DNA of 64,000 bases from Schaalia sp. HMT-172 (GCF_030644365.1 NZ_CP130058.1:682001-746000); one strand, 5' to 3'; positions 6,644 through 16,450 are shown, counted from the first letter of the stretch. The notes: generated by a model not told the origin, from the sequence alone. Numbers and translations: made by a program.

Positions 6644-8461
6644 TCACTCGCCGCCCTTGCGGCGGCGGATGCGCTTGCGGGCGCGGGGCGCGCGCTCAGA
6701 ACCAGCAGCAGAACCGGAGCCAGCCGAACCACCATCACCGGAACCCGAACGCGGCGAGTGCTCGCCGCGGCCACGGCCACGGGTGCCGCGGTCGGAGCGG
6801 CCTCCCTTGCCGGCGTTCAGCGTGCGATCGCCGTCCTGGGAGCCGCGACGTGACCCGCGCGAACGCGACCCCTCGGAAGAAGCACCACGCGCGGAGCGCC
6901 CACGGCCGCCACGCGACCCCGAACGCGAACCGCCGCGCGACCCGGAACGGCCGCCCCGGCCTCGTCCCTCGGAGCGGGGAGCGGAGCCGCCCAGATCCTC
7001 GAGGACCTCGGCGTCCAGGCCAGCGCGCGTGCGCTTCGCGCGCGGCAGACGACCGGTCGTGCCCTCCGGGATGTCCAGGTCGGTGAACAGGTGGGGGGAG
7101 GTGTGGTAGGTCTCGAGCGGATCCGGCACGCCCAGGCCCAGCGCCTTGGAGATGAGCGACCAGCGCGGCGTATCGTCCCAGTCGACGAAGGTGACGGCCG
7201 TTCCCGAGTTGCCCGCGCGGCCCGTGCGCCCGATGCGGTGAATGTAGATCTTCTCGTCTTCGGGGCACTGGTAGTTGATGACGTGCGTGACGTCGTCGAC
7301 GTCGATGCCTCGCGCGGCGACGTCGGTGGCGACCAGGACGTCGACCTTGCCGTTACGGAAGGCGCGCAGAGCCTGCTCGCGCGCGCCCTGGCCCAGGTCG
7401 CCGTGCAGTGCGCCGACCGCGAAGCCGCGGTCCGTTAGGTCCTCGCCGAGGCGGGCGGCGGTGCGCTTGGTGCGGCAGAAGATGATGGTGCGGCCGCGAC
7501 CCTCCGCCTGGAGGATGCGGGCGACGACCTCGACCTTGTTCATGGCGTGAACGCGGTAGATGACCTGCTTGACCGTGTTGACGGTCTGGTTCTGGTCGTC
7601 GGGGTCCTGCGCGCGGATGTGGGTCGGCTGGACCATGAAGCGGCGGGCGAGGGCCACGACGGGGCCGGGCATGGTCGCGGAGAACAGCATGGTGTGGCGG
7701 TTCTCGGGGACGCGGGCCAGCAGCGTCTCAACATCGGGCAGGAAGCCCAGGTCGAGCATCTCGTCGGCCTCGTCGAGGACGACGGTCTCGACGCCCGACA
7801 GGTGCAGGTGGCCCTTGCGCAGCAGGTCGATGAGGCGGCCGGGCGTGCCCACGACGATGTCGGCGCCACGCTCGAGAGCCTCGATCTGGGGTTCGAAGGC
7901 GACGCCGCCGTAGATTTCGACGATGCGGGTGGACAGGTACTTGGCGGCGTCGCGCAGGTCCTGGGCGACCTGCTTGGTGAGCTCGCGGGTCGGCAGGATG
8001 ATGAGGGCCTGCGGCTGGTTCGGGTTGAGCAGATCCTCGTAGCCCTCTTCGTCGGGCGCAATGACGTCTTCGAGGACGGGGATGCCGAAGCCGAGGGTCT
8101 TGCCGGTGCCGGTCTTGGCCTGGCCGATGATGTCGTGGCGGTCCAGCGCGGGGCCGAGCGTCAGGGCCTGGATCGGGAAGGGGTGCGTGATGCCCTTGTC
8201 GTCGAGGGCGTCGACGATGGGGTCGGTGACGCCGAAGTCCGCGAAGGACTTCTGCTCGAGGTTCTCGCCGCCCTTGTCAGTAATGTCAGGGGTGGCTTCT
8301 TCGACCTCGGGGGCCGCGGGCTTGATGTTGCCCAGGCGGACGACGCCTGCGGAGTATTCAACGGACGAGGCCTGGGCGGGGGCCTGCGTGGTGGCCTCGC
8401 TCTGGGTGGTGGCGTCGTTGTCGTGGGTGGGCTCGATGGCCTCGGTGCTCGTGTTAGTCAC
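6644..8461 (-). CDS. DEAD-box ATP-dependent RNA helicase with RGG-rich tail
   Basis: A 605-residue cytoplasmic RNA helicase. In order it shows a polar, acidic N-terminal extension (about 1-70), the Q-motif region (FADFGVTDPI to FPIQ), Walker A AKTGTGKT (about 113-120), PTREL, TPGR, the motif II VLDEADEM, motif III SAT, then ARGID and HRIGRTGRAG in the second RecA lobe. The last 100 or so residues are an Arg/Gly/Ser-rich tail ending RKRIRRRKGGE, typical of RNA-binding extensions in actinobacterial RhlE/DeaD-like helicases. The start is GTG 8461, with an AAGG-type RBS; a downstream start would cut only the variable N-terminus. Likely roles are ribosome assembly or mRNA turnover. Confidence 0.92.
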   Translation of the reverse strand: MTNTSTEAIEPTHDNDATTQSEATTQAPAQASSVEYSAGVVRLGNIKPAAPEVEEATPDITDKGGENLEQKSFADFGVTDPIVDALDDKGITHPFPIQALTLGPALDRHDIIGQAKTGTGKTLGFGIPVLEDVIAPDEEGYEDLLNPNQPQALIILPTRELTKQVAQDLRDAAKYLSTRIVEIYGGVAFEPQIEALERGADIVVGTPGRLIDLLRKGHLHLSGVETVVLDEADEMLDLGFLPDVETLLARVPENRHTMLFSATMPGPVVALARRFMVQPTHIRAQDPDDQNQTVNTVKQVIYRVHAMNKVEVVARILQAEGRGRTIIFCRTKRTAARLGEDLTDRGFAVGALHGDLGQGAREQALRAFRNGKVDVLVATDVAARGIDVDDVTHVINYQCPEDEKIYIHRIGRTGRAGNSGTAVTFVDWDDTPRWSLISKALGLGVPDPLETYHTSPHLFTDLDIPEGTTGRLPRAKRTRAGLDAEVLEDLGGSAPRSEGRGRGGRSGSRGGSRSGSRGGRGRSARGASSEGSRSRGSRRGSQDGDRTLNAGKGGRSDRGTRGRGRGEHSPRSGSGDGGSAGSGSAAGSERAPRARKRIRRRKGGE

Positions 8462-8722
8462 GATCTGCCTTGTCTCCCGGGCTATTCCGGGGTTGGGGTC
8501 GGTGCCGATCGCGCATTGTCTGGCGCGGGGATTGTCGTCCGCGCGAACGTGTGATGATCCTCAAGAATGCGACCGGGCGTCCGGTGGTCACCTTTCAGTG
8601 TAATGGCGTGGGAGCCGACAGCGGTGGAGGCGCTGGTCACAGCGCAGCGGGCGCGGGTGGGGGCAGCGGGTGCGGGTGGTGTTGCACGCGTCGAATGGGG
8701 AGCCGTGGAGCTTGTCAGGCAC

Positions 8723-8728
8723 TATGCT
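8723..8728 (+). promoter_or_regulatory. -10 box of a probable leaderless gene
   Basis: TATGCT ends six bases before ATG 8735, placing the transcription start on or next to the start codon. There is no Shine-Dalgarno sequence. Confidence 0.5.
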
Positions 8729-8734
8729 GTAGTC

Positions 8735-9364
8735 ATGGCACACGAATTTGATTCCGTCCCCGCCGACGACGCCGAAGTCCTTGGTATTCTCGCCTATTCG
8801 TCGCTCGCGTTTATGACGCGATTGGCGAAGGACGGCGAGCAGGCCCCCACGTTCGAGGCGCATGTGGAGCATGCGCGCATGGCGGCGCGCTGTTTCAAGC
8901 TCTACCAGCAGCTGGAGGTGTGGAGCGGCCATCGCGGCTTTGATCTGCTGGCGGCAGGGGACGCGTTCTCGGGCGCGTACGACGATTTGGATGCGCGCAC
9001 GCGTCCCACGACGTTCGCGGAGCGCGCTGTCAAGACGTTCATTACGCGCGGCATGCTGGGTGACATGTTGATTCGCGTCGCGCAGGTGCACGGCCTGTTC
9101 GAGGGGATCGAGGACGTGTGGCCTTTCGAGCAGGGGCATTGGGTGCGTGCGCACCTGGGCCCGCAGATTGAGGCGGATCCGCAGCTGGCGGATCGTCTGT
9201 CCCTGTGGGGTCGCCGCGTGGCGGGCGAGGCCCTGGGCCTCGTGCGTGCGACGCTGTTCACCTACCCGTCGCTGGCGGTCTCCCCGGAGAACGTCGATGA
9301 GATCACGGAGTACGTGATCAAGCGCCACGGGGAGCGCATGAGGGACATTCACCTGAAGGCCTGA
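8735..9364 (+). CDS. Ferritin-like fold protein (actinobacterial, MiaE-like)
   Basis: A 209-residue helical protein. It starts MAHEFDSVPADDAEVLGILAY and shows the pattern of the actinobacterial ferritin-like family related to tRNA hydroxylase MiaE. There is a helix with LAYSSLAFMTRLAKDGEQAP and a second with FEAHVEHARMAARCFK carrying candidate metal-binding E/H residues. The frame is open further upstream (ATG 8603), but the homologue-like start, the -10 box six bases before ATG 8735 and the absence of an RBS favour a leaderless start here. It lies back to back with the helicase gene, as often seen in actinobacteria. The enzymatic role is unproven. Confidence 0.75.
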   Translation: MAHEFDSVPADDAEVLGILAYSSLAFMTRLAKDGEQAPTFEAHVEHARMAARCFKLYQQLEVWSGHRGFDLLAAGDAFSGAYDDLDARTRPTTFAERAVKTFITRGMLGDMLIRVAQVHGLFEGIEDVWPFEQGHWVRAHLGPQIEADPQLADRLSLWGRRVAGEALGLVRATLFTYPSLAVSPENVDEITEYVIKRHGERMRDIHLKA

Positions 9365-9380
9365 GGCCGCAGGGTATAGA

Positions 9381-9440
9381 CGAGGCCGGGGAGCGCGAGC
9401 GGTTCAGTTCCGCAGTGCGCTCCCCGGCCTCGTTTGTTTG
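9381..9440. terminator. Bidirectional terminator
   Basis: A perfect 16-bp stem (9381-9396 with 9417-9432) lies between two convergent genes and is followed on the plus strand by TTTGTTTG. It can serve both. Confidence 0.85.
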
Positions 9441-9448
9441 GGCGCGAA

Positions 9449-9676
9449 TTAGTGGATCGCGAATCCGACGCGGCGCTCGGTCTTGGCGGCGATCTGCACG
9501 TAGCCGAGGGCGTGGGCGGGCACGAGGGTGCGCTGGCCCTTGGTGTCGGTGAGGTCGAGGACGCCGTGGGCGGAGGCAAGGGCCTCGTTGACCTTGGCCA
9601 TGAGCTCGTTTTCGCTCATGTCGACGTCGAGGCCGAGCTGGCGCGTGTTGTCGCGGATGCCGATGAAGATCTCCAT
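9449..9676 (-). CDS. DUF3107 family protein
   Basis: A 75-residue protein beginning MEIFIGIRDNTRQLGLDVDM and ending with K-T-E-R-R-V-G-F. The length and both ends match DUF3107, a small conserved actinobacterial family of unknown function often found near helicase/nuclease or RNA-processing genes. RBS AAGGAG lies 6-7 bases before ATG 9676. The huge minus-strand open frame that continues upstream overlaps adnA antisense and is not real. It is divergent from adnA across 78 bases. Confidence 0.85.
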   Translation of the reverse strand: MEIFIGIRDNTRQLGLDVDMSENELMAKVNEALASAHGVLDLTDTKGQRTLVPAHALGYVQIAAKTERRVGFAIH

Positions 9677-9754
9677 GCTGACTCCTTGCTGGTAAATGTC
9701 GTCATGGCCATCATATGTGCCGCAGATGTGGGTGGGGTCTGCGAGTATTGCGTT

Positions 9755-12700
9755 ATGAGCGAAATCAAGGTCAGGTTGCGGCGCCGCCCGGAGGGTTGGT
9801 GGCGCCTGCCAGAGCTGAATGCTGAGCAGCGCGCGGTTGTGGTGGCGGCGCGCTCGGGCGACGTGATTGTGCGCGGCGCGCCGTCCTCTGGCCGTTCGAC
9901 GTGCGCCCTGGCGGTGTTCGAGCAGGCGGTGAGTGCGGGCTCTTCGGCGTTGATTCTGGCCCCCGACCGCACGCGCGCGGACGTGTTGACGCCGCGCGCG
10001 CAGGCGCTCGGCCCCGCGGTGGTGCGCCCGGTGCGCACGCCCGCGTCTTTCGCCTATCAGGTGGTGGCGACGTGGCGCACTCAGCGGGAGGTGCCGCTGG
10101 AGGGCGTCGAGCTGGTGACGGGCGCGGCCCAGGATCAGGCGTTGGCCGAGCTGCTGGCGGGCATGGATGCTCCCTGGCCGGAGGAAATCGGCGAGCAGAT
10201 GCGCGCGATGCCGGCGTTTCGCGCGGAGCTGCGTAACCTGGTGGCCCGCGCGGGCGAGGCGGGGATGGGCGCGGCTTCCCTGTCCGAGGCCGGGGCGCGT
10301 TTCGGGCATCCCGAATGGGTGGGGGCGGGCGCGATTGTCGCGGCCCTGGAGGAGGGGCCCGAGCATTCCCCGGAGTACCCTCAGACGCTGCGGGTGGACC
10401 TGTCGCGCATCCAGTCCCTGGCCGCGGAGCTGATCGGGACGTGGCAGGGGCGCGCGGAGGAGCGCGGCGTGCAGGCGCCGTGCCCGGTTCCCGACGTCGT
10501 CATCGTGGATGACCTGCAGGATTGCACGCCGTCGACGCTGACCCTCCTGAATGCGTGCCGGGACGCGGGGGCCCGGATCATCGCGTTCTCGGATTCCGAC
10601 GTGGCGGTGGCAGGGTATCGCGGGGGTGAGCCGCACCTGGACCGTCGTCTGGCCTCGGCGCTGGGCGTTGAGATCGCGGAGCTCGGCCAGGTCTACGACA
10701 CGTCCCGCGCGGTGCGTGAGCTGGCGCGTCAGGCGTGCGCGCGCATCGCCCAGTCCGGCTCTCCCGCCCGTCGCGGCGCGCAGGTCGCCGATGACGCGCC
10801 CGAGGGGGCGCTCGTCACCCATCTGGGGGCCACGCCCTCGCAGATGGGCGCGCTCATCGCCCGCGCTCTGCGTTCCCGGCACCTGCATGACGGCGTCGAT
10901 TTTTCGGATCAGGTTGTCATCGTGCGCAGTGCCTCCATGGTCGCGGAAACCAGGCGTTACCTGGCTCGCGGCGGTGTCCCCCTGGCCGGGGGCGGCAGGG
11001 CTTTCGACTTTGCCTCGCAGCCCACGACCCGCCTTCTCTTGGATCTCGTGACTCTTCCGACGGGGGACAGCGACACCGACGCGGCCCAGCGCCGCGAGCT
11101 CGCCGAGCGCCTCTTGCCGTCGGCGCTCGTCGGGGCGGATGCCCTGGCCGTGCACCGGCTGCTGCGTCGCTTGAACGCCGCGCGCGCCCAGGCCGCCGAG
11201 GAGGCGGGGGAGGAGGCCGCGCTGATCCCGCTGACGGTGGCAGACCTCGTGGACGAGCCCGACACGTGGCGGTCCACCCTCGAGGCGGGGGCGCAGGCCT
11301 CGGGCCGACGCGGGTGGAACGACCGCACCCTCGCGCGCGCGCTTGAGACGGCGGTGCGCATGTGGGAGCTGGGCAGGCAGGGGAACGCCCGCCCGCAGCA
11401 ACGCTTGTGGGAGCTGTGGGAGGCCGCCGGCGTCGCCGATGACTGGCGCTCGCGTGCCATCGCCTCGGACGAATCCTCCAGCTGGTACGACGATCAGCTG
11501 GACGCGGTCGTCGCGCTCATGCGCGTCGCCGACGTGTGGGAGCAACGCAACCCGGCCGGATCCGCGCGTGATTTCGCCTCGGAGCTGTTGGCGGGGTCGG
11601 TTCCCATCGACACGATCTCGCGCGTGGGCGTGCGACCCGGCGGCGTCGAGGTCCTCACCCCCGCGCAGGCGATGGGCCGCCGCTGGCAGGTCGTGGTCCT
11701 CGCCGGCCTCCAGGACGGGGCGTGGCCGAATCTGCGCCTGCGCGACCGGATCCTGCGCGCCGACCTGCTGGCGGACGTGGGGGCTGGCAGGTTCGCCGTG
11801 GGCGAGGACGGGCGTGAGGAGCTCATCGATTCGACGCGGGCCGCGCGCCGGGCCGTCCTGGACGACGAATACCGGCTCTTCGTCGCGGCCATCACGCGCT
11901 CGCGGTGTTACGTGCACGCGGGGGCTGTGCGCTCGGAGGATGCCGCGCCCTCCGTGTTTTTCGACATGGTGGCGCGCCTGGCGGGCACGCCCCGCGAGGA
12001 CGACGTGGTGCCTTTGGACCAGGTGGACGCGCCCCTGTCCCTGCCCGGTCACATCGCGGATCTGCGCGCGCGTGCCGCCTCGGATGATCGGGTGGACGCC
12101 GAGCTTGCTGCCACGCTCCTGGCTCTCATGGCCCGCGAGGGCATCGCCTCGGCGCAACCGGAGCGCTGGCTGGGCGCGGGCGGCACGCCCACGACGGCGG
12201 AACCCTACGGTGGTGACGTCACGCTCTCGCCGTCGCAGTTCGAGCGGGCGCTTGCCTGCCCGCTGCGGTGGTTCCTCACGACCATCGGCGCGGACGGACC
12301 CTCGACTGCGGCGGCCAGCCTGGGCACGCTCGTTCACGCGCTGGCCGAGGAGAACCCGCACGGCAGCGCGCAGGAGCTGACCGAGGCGCTTGAGGCGCGT
12401 ATCGAGGAGCTGGGTTACAACCTGGACACGTGGGCTGGGCGGCACGCGGATCGGCGCGCGCACGCCATCGTTGACAACTTGGCCTCCTACATGGCGGGTG
12501 TTCCCGGCCAGGTGGAGGTCGAGCGATCGGTCGAAGCCCAGGTGGAGGGGGTGACGATCCGCGGGCGCATGGATCGCCTCGAACATGTCGACGAGGGCGT
12601 GCGCGTCACGGACCTGAAGACGGGCAAGAGCGGGTACAGCGCGAAGACCGTCCCCGATAATCCGCAGCTGGCGGCCTATCAGATGGCCCTCCTCGCTGCG

Positions 12701-12937
12701 GGGGAGCGGGTCGCGGGCGCGCGCATCGCCCTGCTCGGGGACAAGAAGCCCCAGTCCTTCGATCAGCGGCCCCTGGAAGGGGAGACGCTGGAGGGGTGGC
12801 GCGAGAAGGTGCGCGAGGTCGCTGCCATCGCGCGCGGCCCCTACTTCCCGGCGACGCCCTCGGATAAGGCCTGCATGTATTGTTCTTTTGATCGGCTGTG
12901 CCCGGCTCGGGAGCGCGGCCGTAAGGTGGTGGAGTGA
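9755..12937 (+). CDS. adnA: AdnA-like subunit: degenerate UvrD-type motor with Fe-S RecB-family nuclease
   Basis: A 1060-residue protein. The N-terminal P-loop is GAPSSGRST (41-49), with Ser/Arg in place of the usual Gly-Lys. Motif II reads VIVDDLQD (about residue 250), with Asp where active helicases have Glu. The C-terminal domain has the PD-(D/E)XK pattern (RGRMDRLEH, then V-T-D-L-K-T-G-K near 950). It also has four cysteines for a Fe-S cluster: one in ACPLRW (about 834) and three in CMYCSFDRLC (about 1040-1049). This is the AdnA architecture of the AdnAB helicase-nuclease that resects double-strand breaks in actinobacteria. ATG 9755 may be leaderless (GAGTAT six bases upstream). It is immediately followed by adnB. 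Confidence 0.88.
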   Translation: MSEIKVRLRRRPEGWWRLPELNAEQRAVVVAARSGDVIVRGAPSSGRSTCALAVFEQAVSAGSSALILAPDRTRADVLTPRAQALGPAVVRPVRTPASFAYQVVATWRTQREVPLEGVELVTGAAQDQALAELLAGMDAPWPEEIGEQMRAMPAFRAELRNLVARAGEAGMGAASLSEAGARFGHPEWVGAGAIVAALEEGPEHSPEYPQTLRVDLSRIQSLAAELIGTWQGRAEERGVQAPCPVPDVVIVDDLQDCTPSTLTLLNACRDAGARIIAFSDSDVAVAGYRGGEPHLDRRLASALGVEIAELGQVYDTSRAVRELARQACARIAQSGSPARRGAQVADDAPEGALVTHLGATPSQMGALIARALRSRHLHDGVDFSDQVVIVRSASMVAETRRYLARGGVPLAGGGRAFDFASQPTTRLLLDLVTLPTGDSDTDAAQRRELAERLLPSALVGADALAVHRLLRRLNAARAQAAEEAGEEAALIPLTVADLVDEPDTWRSTLEAGAQASGRRGWNDRTLARALETAVRMWELGRQGNARPQQRLWELWEAAGVADDWRSRAIASDESSSWYDDQLDAVVALMRVADVWEQRNPAGSARDFASELLAGSVPIDTISRVGVRPGGVEVLTPAQAMGRRWQVVVLAGLQDGAWPNLRLRDRILRADLLADVGAGRFAVGEDGREELIDSTRAARRAVLDDEYRLFVAAITRSRCYVHAGAVRSEDAAPSVFFDMVARLAGTPREDDVVPLDQVDAPLSLPGHIADLRARAASDDRVDAELAATLLALMAREGIASAQPERWLGAGGTPTTAEPYGGDVTLSPSQFERALACPLRWFLTTIGADGPSTAAASLGTLVHALAEENPHGSAQELTEALEARIEELGYNLDTWAGRHADRRAHAIVDNLASYMAGVPGQVEVERSVEAQVEGVTIRGRMDRLEHVDEGVRVTDLKTGKSGYSAKTVPDNPQLAAYQMALLAAGERVAGARIALLGDKKPQSFDQRPLEGETLEGWREKVREVAAIARGPYFPATPSDKACMYCSFDRLCPARERGRKVVE

Positions 12938-12956
12938 CGTGGCGGGAGACAGTGCG

Positions 12957-15900
12957 ATGACCCTGAGCGCAACCCAGATTCAGGCGATCGTCGATGCGAC
13001 GAAGACACCGACCCCGGAGCAGGAGCGCGTCGTGGAGGCTCCGCGCAGGCCGCTCCTCGTCGTCGCGGGCGCGGGCTCGGGTAAGACGGAGACCATGTCG
13101 ATGCGGGTGCTGTGGCTCCTGGCCAACCACCCGGACTTGACGCCGGCCTCGATCCTGGGACTGACCTTCACGCGCAAGGCGGCGGGCGAGCTCGGCGACC
13201 GACTGCGCGAGCGTATCCGCCTGCTGTCGCGCGAATTGCCGCAGCTGAGTGAGCGCTTGGATGAGGACCCGGTGACGCTCACGTACAACTCGTTCGCGGA
13301 GCGCATCGTGTCCGAGCATGGGATGCGCATCGGGATCGACCCGGACTTTTCGATGCTCTCCGAGGCCGGCGCCCTCGACATGATGACCCAGATTGTCGAG
13401 GCGTGGCCCACGGACTTGGACGATGACCTGAGTCCCGCGGGCGTCGTGGGCAGGGTCCTGCATCTCGCGGGTGAGATCGCCGAGCACGGCTACACGGTGG
13501 AGAGTGCGCGCCAGGCATTGGAGGGGTTCGGGCGGGAGCTGGAGATCGTGGGGGACTCGAACAAGGCGGCCCAGAAGCTGCATCAGGCGAACCAGCGCCG
13601 CATCGCATTCCTCGGTCCGATCGAGGCCTACCAGAAGCGCAAGCGGGAGATGGGCCTCCTGGATTTCTCGGATCAGCTGGTGCTGGCCACTCGCATCGTG
13701 CGCGAGGTTCCCTCCGTGCGCGCCGCGCTGCGCGAGGAGTTCCGCGCGGTGCTCCTCGACGAGTTCCAGGACACCTCCGTCATCCAGATGGAGCTGCTGT
13801 CCACTTTGTTTGGCGACCACGCGGTGACTGCGGTGGGCGACCCGAATCAGGCGATTTACGGGTGGAGGGGGGCATCGGCCTCGTCCCTGGAGACGTTCCT
13901 GGAGCGCTTCCAGACGGGGGCACCCGAGGAGGGGCAGACTCTCACGCTGTCGACCGCGTGGCGTAACGACGTGTCGATCCTGGACGCGGCGAATCGCGTG
14001 GCCGAGCCCCTGCGCGAGGTCGCATCCTACCAGGCGGGCAAGGAGCAGCTGAACGCGCAGTCTCCCGTCCTGGTCCCGCGTCCGGGGGCGGGCCGCGGCG
14101 TCGTCGAGATCGCCTACCCGGCCGCCTACGAGGACGCGCTGGCGGCGACGGTCGACTTCGTGCGGCGGGTTCGCGCGCAGCCGGTCACGGACGGCAAGCG
14201 GCGCACGGTCGCCGTCCTGAGCAGGCGCCGCAAGGACTTCCCGTTGATCGACGCCGCTCTTCGTGAGGCGGGGATCCCCACGGAGATCGTGGGGCTGGGC
14301 GGGTTACTCGACCAGCCGGCCGTGCAGGATGTGCGCGCGGCCCTGGAGTTGGCCTACGATGTGGCGGCGTCCCCGTGGCTGGCGCGCCTCTTGGCGGGCA
14401 TCGACCTGGGGGCCACCGACCTGATGGCGCTTGGCGACTGGGCGCGTGCCTTGGCGCGTCGGGAGGGGGCCAGTTCCCACCAGGCGGTTCTCCTGGATGC
14501 CGTGGATGACCCGCCGGCCCCCGGCTGGGCGGACAAGGGGCGTCCCGCGATCAGCGAGGAGGCGGTGCGCCGCGTGCGCCTGCTGGGCGAGCGCCTGCGC
14601 CAGGTCCGCGAGGGCGTGGGCCGCTCGATCACCGAGCAGGTCGAGCGCGCGATCCTCATCATGGGGACACTGGACGACGTGATCGCGGACCCGCTGTCGA
14701 TGGGCGGGCGCGCGGCGCTGGACGAGTTCATTGCCGTGGCCGCCGCCTATGAGAAGGAGACGCCGGGGGCCTCGCTCGGCTCGTTCCTGGCGTACCTGAG
14801 GTTGGCGGATGAGCGTGAGGATGGGCTTGACGCGCCGCTGGGGGAGCCGGATCCGAAGGCCGTTCAGATCCTGACGGTGCACGGCTCGAAGGGCCTGGAG
14901 TGGGATGGCGTCGTCGTCTTTGGCCTGTGCGATGGCGTGTTTCCCTCGCATAACAAGAGGACCAGCGTGGAATGGACGGAGGATGTTCCCCCTGCCAACG
15001 CGTGGTTGACGGACAGCGGGGCGCTGCCGCATCCGCTGCGAGGGGATTGTGGGGACCTGCCCCCGTTCGTGCCCGTCGTCGAGGGTTCCCGGACTGCTTC
15101 CGCGGCATACGACAAGTGGGCGACGCAGGTCTACAAGCCTTCCGTCGGCGTGTATGCGGAGCGTGAGGAGCGGCGCCTGGCCTACGTGGCGATGACCCGT
15201 GCGCGCAGCGCGCAGCTGTTGGTGGGGTCGTGGACGTCGGACTTCAACATGAAGGTTGCTCACCCGTCTCGCTACCTCATGGAGGCCAGCGCCCAGCTGT
15301 TCGGTCATACTCCGCAGCCCAAGCAGGGAACGGCGGGGGCCGTGGAGGATCGCGGCGTGTGGGGATCAGGTGCCTGGCGCGACCTCGGCGTCGAGCCCGC
15401 CGCGGGGGAGGAGGCCTGCCTGATTGCCCCGATTCCGGGTGAGGAGGAGCGCGAGGCGCTGAGCGCGCGGGCGCCCTCGGGGACGTTCCCGACGGCGCCG
15501 GGGCCGTCGCGTCAGCGGGTCGCGGCAGCGGCGGCGTCCGTGCGCGTGCAGCTACGTGAGTTCGCGCAGGATAGGGACGTGTTCGAGGCCTTGGCGGAGT
15601 TGGGCGATGACCCGGCGGTGAGCGACACGATCGCCCTGATCGAGGAGGATCGGCTGGGCCGGGAGGCGCCTGTCGTGGACCTGTGGGCCGAGCGCGTGCC
15701 GGCCACGTCTGTCTCTTCGCTGGTGCAGGATGCGGGTGAGTTCGCGCGCGATATGCGTCGGCCGATGCCGGTCAAGCCCAGTTCTTTCTCCGCGCTGGGC
15801 ACGGTCTTCCACGCGTGGGCCGAGCGCGAGCTGCACATCGCGGGGGCCGATCCTGCTGCCGAGGCCCAGGATCCATCGGCGGTCGCGCCCGGTGAGGACT

Positions 15901-16385
15901 CTGCGCTGTCGGGTGGTGGCGACGGGGCGGACGAGGCCTTGCTGACCGCGAAGGAGCGCGAGCTGCTCGAGAGGCTGCGCGCCAACTTCCGCGCCTTTGT
16001 TGCGGGCGAGCTGGCGGATTACCGGGCCGTCGCTATCGAGGAGGCCTTCGCCGTGGAGGTGGGCGGCGTGTCTGTACAGGGCCGCATCGACGCTGTTTTT
16101 GAGCGCGTGAGCGGGCAGGGGCCGCGATTCCTGGTTGTGGATTGGAAGAGCGGTCAGCCGGTCACGCGCACGACCAAGCCGGAGAAGCTGGCGTATTTCG
16201 TGACGCAGCTGCGCCTGTATCGGCGGGCCTGGGCAGAGCGCGTGGGCGTGGATGCCGCCGAGGTTGGCGCGATGGTCGCGTTCCTGGCGGGCCCGTCGCA
16301 CTACACGCTTGAGGCTCTCGAGCGGATGCTTGGCGGTGGTGCGCAGCCGCTGGACCAGGCCGTGAAGGGGGCGCTGGGGCAGTGA
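12957..16385 (+). CDS. adnB: AdnB-like UvrD/RecB-family helicase-nuclease
   Basis: A 1142-residue partner of AdnA. Here the motor motifs are intact: Walker A AGAGSGKT (about 38-45), LTFTRKAA, motif II LLDEFQDTS (about 268), GDPNQAIYGWRG (about 294) and LTVHGSKGLEW (about 638). The C-terminal nuclease has QGRIDAVFE and VVDWKSG (about 1060) but no Fe-S cysteines, as expected for AdnB. So AdnB should supply the main translocase while both subunits carry a nuclease. ATG 12957 is 19 bases after the adnA stop, with GGGAG at 12944; an in-frame GTG at 12939 is less likely. Strong hairpins follow. Confidence 0.92.
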   Translation: MTLSATQIQAIVDATKTPTPEQERVVEAPRRPLLVVAGAGSGKTETMSMRVLWLLANHPDLTPASILGLTFTRKAAGELGDRLRERIRLLSRELPQLSERLDEDPVTLTYNSFAERIVSEHGMRIGIDPDFSMLSEAGALDMMTQIVEAWPTDLDDDLSPAGVVGRVLHLAGEIAEHGYTVESARQALEGFGRELEIVGDSNKAAQKLHQANQRRIAFLGPIEAYQKRKREMGLLDFSDQLVLATRIVREVPSVRAALREEFRAVLLDEFQDTSVIQMELLSTLFGDHAVTAVGDPNQAIYGWRGASASSLETFLERFQTGAPEEGQTLTLSTAWRNDVSILDAANRVAEPLREVASYQAGKEQLNAQSPVLVPRPGAGRGVVEIAYPAAYEDALAATVDFVRRVRAQPVTDGKRRTVAVLSRRRKDFPLIDAALREAGIPTEIVGLGGLLDQPAVQDVRAALELAYDVAASPWLARLLAGIDLGATDLMALGDWARALARREGASSHQAVLLDAVDDPPAPGWADKGRPAISEEAVRRVRLLGERLRQVREGVGRSITEQVERAILIMGTLDDVIADPLSMGGRAALDEFIAVAAAYEKETPGASLGSFLAYLRLADEREDGLDAPLGEPDPKAVQILTVHGSKGLEWDGVVVFGLCDGVFPSHNKRTSVEWTEDVPPANAWLTDSGALPHPLRGDCGDLPPFVPVVEGSRTASAAYDKWATQVYKPSVGVYAEREERRLAYVAMTRARSAQLLVGSWTSDFNMKVAHPSRYLMEASAQLFGHTPQPKQGTAGAVEDRGVWGSGAWRDLGVEPAAGEEACLIAPIPGEEEREALSARAPSGTFPTAPGPSRQRVAAAAASVRVQLREFAQDRDVFEALAELGDDPAVSDTIALIEEDRLGREAPVVDLWAERVPATSVSSLVQDAGEFARDMRRPMPVKPSSFSALGTVFHAWAERELHIAGADPAAEAQDPSAVAPGEDSALSGGGDGADEALLTAKERELLERLRANFRAFVAGELADYRAVAIEEAFAVEVGGVSVQGRIDAVFERVSGQGPRFLVVDWKSGQPVTRTTKPEKLAYFVTQLRLYRRAWAERVGVDAAEVGAMVAFLAGPSHYTLEALERMLGGGAQPLDQAVKGALGQ

Positions 16386-16413
16386 GCGGACAGGGCGGCG
16401 GCGCCCTGTCCGC
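16386..16413 (+). terminator. Hairpin directly after adnB
   Basis: An 11-bp perfect stem (16386-16396 with 16403-16413) with a 6-base loop begins at the adnB stop codon. It has no T-run; the larger hairpin at 16451 may be the main terminator. Confidence 0.5.
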
Positions 16414-16450
16414 GCGGTAGCGGTACCCCTGTCAACGTCTGATGCGACGA

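Noticed and set aside
6467-7109. Plus-strand frames opposite the helicase C-terminus
   Set aside because: They are the complement of the RGG/Ser-rich tail codons, giving artificial Arg/Pro-rich proteins.
8567-8734. Longer ferritin-like protein starting at 8567 or 8603
   Set aside because: The added residues are Ala/Gly/Arg-rich without RBS support, and a -10 box sits directly before ATG 8735.
9449-12586. 1045-codon open frame on the minus strand opposite adnA
   Set aside because: It is antisense to a clear AdnA protein, has a composition typical of GC-rich shadow frames (R/H/P/G-rich), and only its last 75 codons (DUF3107) have an RBS and family match.
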